From Gymnopus androsaceus JB14 (lineage: Eukaryota; Basidiomycota; Agaricomycetes; Agaricales; Omphalotaceae): a DNA stretch of 23,723 nucleotides. Both the position numbers and the translations under genes were made by a program. Shown here in pieces: positions 20,818 through 23,723 of this stretch. The notes beneath the pieces were generated by a model that had not been told where the DNA came from, did not search any database, and was given only the letters and a program-made list of their open reading frames with translations. How positions within the stretch are numbered: position 1 is the stretch's first letter; every line of letters begins with the position of its first letter. The stretch lies in contig ML769556.1 of the NCBI GenBank assembly GCA_009733575.1, positions 125,570 to 149,292 on the forward strand. The letters are read 5' to 3'.

Positions 20818-21186
20818 TTATACTGAACTCCCCCCTGCTCCAGCTATGGCGCTGTTTCCCATCTTGGTTACTTCTCGGTATCTGATGAACTGGTCTTGGT
20901 GGACCCAGCAGTGGTCTGTGGCCCCAGAGTCAATGAATGTTTTCAATCTAGGACTTGGGCTAAATGAGTAAAGGAGTGTGTTATTTGTATGGCAGATGGT
21001 ACAATGTCCTGATGATGAGTAGGGTACATGTCTATCTACTTCATCCTCACTATGACCATCTCCTTTGCTCACCAGGGGAGTAGTGTGTCTATTGGAGGCA
21101 TCAGGTGATGTGGTGACAGATGAAGCAGAGGTACACATAGTGTTGTTGGGAGAGTTTGCTGAGCCCACATAGACGTTGATAGGCAA
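20818..21186 (-). pseudogene. Copia aspartic protease region, frameshifted
   Basis: Carries FIDSGATDHCWVHQDQF, with the D-S-G-A active-site signature of retrotransposon aspartic proteases, which cut the gag-pol polyprotein. A Ser/Thr-rich linker precedes it (SSVTTSPDASNRHT). After AIAGAG the frame runs to a stop. The expected continuation (EFSIKGIGTVEL) is one base out of frame, and the change sits in a run of six C on the plus strand (20830-20835). One extra base in that run explains the break. Confidence 0.88.
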
Positions 21187-21708
21187 TGGAGCTGTTGCTG
21201 ATGAGGCCTTTGTCCCGTACTTGTCCTTCCAGGACTTAGGTGCCTTTCCTTCTCCTCCTCCACCCTTGGCTCAACATCTCTTGATAGTGTGACTGACTTT
21301 ACTAGGGCAGTTCAGGTTGGAGCAGGTAGGCCGTTTGCGCTTGGGGTTTGCACTTGCAGCCATGGTGTTTGCATGTGCCGCCATGTGTTTGGCAAACAAG
21401 GCTGCTACCTGTTCCTTAACCCCATTGGCATTGGCATCCCTCATATGAACAACCTTGTCCAGGTAAATGTGATGGAGGTAGGTAAACACATCAGCACTGA
21501 AAACTCCGGGTATGCTGAGAACAAAATCGCGCCAGGATTCTGGCATGGAAGCTATTACAATGAGTTGGAATTGATAGTTGTTGCATGATCCCCCGAGATT
21601 ATGAAGGGTCTTCAGGAGGTTTTTCTTTTTCTTTTCATGTTCCTCCATGGTTGTAGTTTCAGGGCTGAATTTGTGTTCGCAGAGGGCTTTGTCAGCCAGG
21701 TGGATGTG

Positions 21709-21716
21709 TTGCTCGT
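21709..21716. other. Target-site duplication TTGCTCGT, left copy
   Basis: 8-bp duplication flanking the hAT-like element; second copy at 22535-22542. Keeping one copy restores the gag frame as E-Q-H-I-H. Confidence 0.85.
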
Positions 21717-22534
21717 TAAGGGTGGACACAACTCCGGGTCCCGGTTTACCTGGACCTGTGATGCCGGTAACCGGAGGGCAAAACTAGTGACCTGCGACCG
21801 GTTCCAAACCCGTGGGAAACCGGTTAACCGGTACCGGGACCCACCACAGGTAAACCGGCCGGTACCTGTGTAACCTGCCCATACTAGGGCACTCACTAGT
21901 TGCAATAATATTTGTACTAACATTAGTACTTATACTGGTACTAGTATGTTTGTATTAGATTCTAGCACCAATGTTAGTACTAAATTCAAAGACTGGTAAG
22001 TATCCAGCCATTATTGGTACAGTATTTAATACAATGTCAGTGGTAATAATACCAAAATATTGATAATATCTTTTGACATGGAGATAGGATCCAAATAAGA
22101 TCTCTATGCTACTGTATGCACTATCACTGCTACTATAGCTGCATATATGCATCTTAATGTCACCTCTATTATCTTACTTACTATTAATTAAGCTACTATT
22201 GGCAAAGTATTAGTACTATTAGTGTAAGTATACTAGTATTAGACACTAATATCAGTCCCAAGCAGAACTAATACATACTGTAAGTACTAACCAATAATAT
22301 TAGTATACTATATTGGCACTAAGTAGTGAAATATGTACCAATATTAAAGCCAAACATTTGTTCCCACGGGTCTACCGGTACCGGCCAGTCACAATAAAAA
22401 CAAAATAGCGACCTGCAACTGGGCATAACCCGTGGGAAACCGGTACCGGGACCCGCAGGTTAAAAAACCGGCCGGTATTCCCACAGGTAAACCTGCCGGT
22501 ACCGGGTCAGGACCTGGAGTCGTGTCCACCTTTA
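21717..22534. mobile_element. Non-autonomous hAT-like element (MITE-type), 818 bp
   Basis: The TIRs begin TAAGGGTGGACACAACTCCG (left) and TAAAGGTGGACACGACTCCA (right, read inward). They are 25 bp with three differences, all transitions. An 8-bp target duplication plus a TA-start, G-rich TIR points to the hAT superfamily. No transposase is encoded. The ends are GC-rich and full of CCGG/GGTACC palindromes; the middle (about 21900-22340) is AT-rich with many TAGTACTA-like words. It is inserted in the copia gag. Confidence 0.85.
21785..22454 (+). repeat. Direct repeat pair near both ends of the hAT-like element
   Basis: 21785-21843 and 22406-22454 share TAGYGACCTGC, then AACCCGTGGGAAACCGG and TACCGGGACCC, in the same orientation. 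The left copy has an extra TTAACCGG-like step. An internal duplication like this, inside inverted TIRs, is unusual for a simple MITE. Confidence 0.6.
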
Positions 22535-22542
22535 TTGCTCGT
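22535..22542. other. Target-site duplication TTGCTCGT, right copy
   Basis: Exact match to 21709-21716. Confidence 0.85.
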
Positions 22543-22908
22543 TGCGCGCTTCGTATTTCTTCACCAGGTATTCCCAGGTCTTGCTGGCTAGGGTCCCTCG
22601 CTCAATGCCTAGACCAACGGGGTTGGTGCAGTTTAGGTAGATGATTGATGCTACCATCCATTCCCGTTGGTTCCATTCCTGGGGATGGAGAATAGCTGTT
22701 GGGTGGAGATGCCATCTGAGCAGTATAGATGTAGGCGTGGTTGGTTTGGGAATGGATCCATTGAGGTATCCCTTTAAACCCCTAACCTCAATGGTGAGCT
22801 CGACTTGGTCCTTGAAAGGCCACCAGGTATCCTGTCCTGATAGCTGGGATGCTTTGGGGAAAGATGGAACGTTTAGGGGAGAGTTTCCCGATGACATCGT
22901 TGGAATCC

Positions 22909-23294
22909 TGGATATGTTTGAGTTGCTTGTGTAATGTTTTATGTGCTCATAGAGACACCCAGTCTCATAATCTGTTAGATAAGTAGAATGCTCAATTGGG
23001 ACACAATGTGTGGTACAACTAAGTATGTACTGTACCTGTTAGATAAGTAGAGTGCTATGGTAACGAATCAGTAATGGCACAGTAAGGAAAAGTAATAGTA
23101 AAGGCTCACCTCAGTTGGGACACAATGTGTGGTACAACTGAGGGAGTGAAAACGCGAATGGCTAGGTATATAAGTCGATCAGTAAGTAGCACAGGGTGTG
23201 GGTAAAGGTATGGATAAATAAAAGGGTGAACCATAGAGGCTAATCATATAGGAAGGTCAAAGCGTAACATACTGTGTGGAGTCCATATCCAACA
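22909..23294 (-). repeat. Probable 5' LTR of the copia element
   Basis: On the minus strand the block begins TGTTGGATATG at 23294 and ends CATATCCA at 22909, an inverted terminal match. It stops just before the gag ATG at 22897. TGTTGG is a common fungal copia LTR start. A TATATA stretch (about 23167-23172) could serve as promoter. The short leader leaves no room for a standard tRNA primer site, so the 3' boundary may be a few bases off. No second LTR exists in the window to confirm it. Confidence 0.55.
22972..23142. repeat. Duplicated motifs inside the LTR
   Basis: CTGTTAGATAAGTAGARTGCT occurs at 22972 and 23036 (one difference). A 33-bp motif beginning CTCARTTGGGACACAATGTG occurs at 22991-23023 and 23110-23142 (two differences, both A/G). 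The second copy is a hairpin: CTCAGTTG at its start pairs with CAACTGAG at its end. Confidence 0.7.
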
Positions 23295-23723
23295 AGTGGA
23301 ATTGGGACATCACACAGAGCAGCTAGCAACAGGAGGGAATGGTCAATCTCAGGTAGCATTGTTGCAGGGCTCGAATGCCGAGATGAGGGCTACAATCGTT
23401 CAGTTGATGGAGCACTGATATGCAGTACCTTGAAACTCAGCTAGAGTCAGAGGGGGTGGCAGGTATGTCACCTCCAATCTATGTACCGTCATCAAACCGT
23501 CATAGTCTTAGACTATATACATGGTGTTACATCATTCCCTTCCTCCTTGATGAAGATGATGTCTATCCCTGTGAAGCAGGATCAGTTTAAATCCGAAGAT
23601 GCAAGTAGCTTCAGATTTTGAATGATTGCTATGACACCATATTTCACCAAATATTCCAGCTTTAACTTGAAATTCAACTTCTTGTTTTAACTTCAACTTT
23701 AAAATCAAATGTTCAACTCAAAC
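23295..23723. other. Flank beyond the copia LTR, no gene seen
   Basis: No coding signature. The last 80 bases are AT-rich with repeated CAACTT/TTCAACT words. It may be the original insertion locus of the copia element or another old repeat. Confidence 0.4.

Larger units (their letters stand above)
21271..22897 (-). pseudogene. Copia gag with zinc knuckle, split by hAT-like element
   Basis: The capsid-like gag starts at 22897 (MSSGNSPLNVPSFPKASQLS). It has the usual copia gag features: GQDTWWPFKDQVEL, VRGLKGYLNGSIPKP, EWMVASIIYLNC and SKTWEYLVKKYEARNEQ. There the hAT-like element (21717-22534) breaks in. The frame resumes at 21708 as HIHLADKALCEHKF, then MEEHEKKKKNLLKTL and ASMPESWRDFVLSIPG. 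The zinc knuckle is CSNLNCPSKVSHTIKRC (C-x4-C-x5-H-x4-C), for RNA binding. A TGA directly after the knuckle (21271-21273) precedes AKGGGGEGKAP; other fungal copia gags tend to have an aromatic residue there, so TGG-to-TGA is plausible. Confidence 0.9.
11134..23294 (-). mobile_element. Ty1/copia LTR retrotransposon, nested into and 3'-truncated
   Basis: Reading the minus strand from 23294 downwards, the order is LTR, gag with zinc knuckle, aspartic protease, GAG-pre-integrase zinc finger, DDE integrase, reverse transcriptase. This PR-INT-RT order is diagnostic of Ty1/copia (Pseudoviridae-type) elements. The element is split by a Plavaka DNA transposon (12753-19841) and a hAT-like element (21717-22534). 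Homology stops inside the RT/RNase H junction at about 11170-11190; RNase H, 3' UTR and 3' LTR are absent. All coding parts carry stops or frameshifts, so it is a dead copy. Without the two insertions about 4.2 kb of copia sequence remains. Confidence 0.93.

Noticed and set aside
21900..22340. TAGTACTA-rich core as a CRISPR or satellite array
   Set aside because: Words are short and irregularly spaced, with no unit length; it is AT-rich filler inside the hAT-like element.

Overview
The window looks like transposon-rich chromosomal DNA from a basidiomycete fungus, most likely a mushroom-forming Agaricomycete. It holds a KDZ transposase with a CxC2-type cysteine cluster, a Plavaka (CACTA-like) transposase and a FunK1-type kinase, all typical of that group. 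Introns are mostly 48-70 nt with GT..AG ends. I see no intact host housekeeping gene, no rRNA or tRNA, and nothing bacterial. Almost every coding region is broken by stops or frameshifts.

Layout. (1) 1-6.5 kb: decayed, intron-containing genes of unknown function on both strands, one with a possible RNase H1-N/viroplasmin-like motif. (2) 6.70-10.83 kb, plus strand: an almost full-length KDZ transposase gene with about ten introns, four in-frame stops, at least two frameshifts, and substitutions in the motifs that normally carry catalytic acidic residues. (3) 10.83-11.13 kb: short diverged repeats. (4) 11.13-23.29 kb, minus strand: one Ty1/copia retrotransposon (5' LTR, gag, protease, integrase, reverse transcriptase), cut short at its 3' end and split by two later DNA transposons. 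(5) 12,753-19,841: a 7.1-kb Plavaka-family element inside the integrase-RT part of the copia, with terminal inverted repeats, subterminal CTCAAGT/ACTTGAG repeats and a 2-bp target duplication. It carries the transposase (minus), a FunK1-type kinase (minus), a ubiquitin-repeat remnant (plus) and a DUF6532-like gene (plus). (6) 21,717-22,534: an 818-bp non-autonomous hAT-like element inside gag, with 25-bp TIRs and an 8-bp target duplication. (7) 23.3-23.7 kb: AT-rich flank.

The nesting can be read at base level. Removing the Plavaka element plus one GA copy rejoins the copia reading frame at a conserved integrase motif. Removing the hAT-like element plus one 8-bp copy rejoins gag. The copia is therefore the oldest of these layers. 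Many lesions fit C-to-T or G-to-A change, several at sites that would have been CpG in the conserved motif, as expected of methylated and silenced repeats.

The most interesting object is the Plavaka element, because between its TIRs it holds kinase, ubiquitin-like and DUF6532-like sequences unrelated to the transposase. Whether these are captured cargo, regular accessory genes of the family, or later insertions cannot be decided from one copy.
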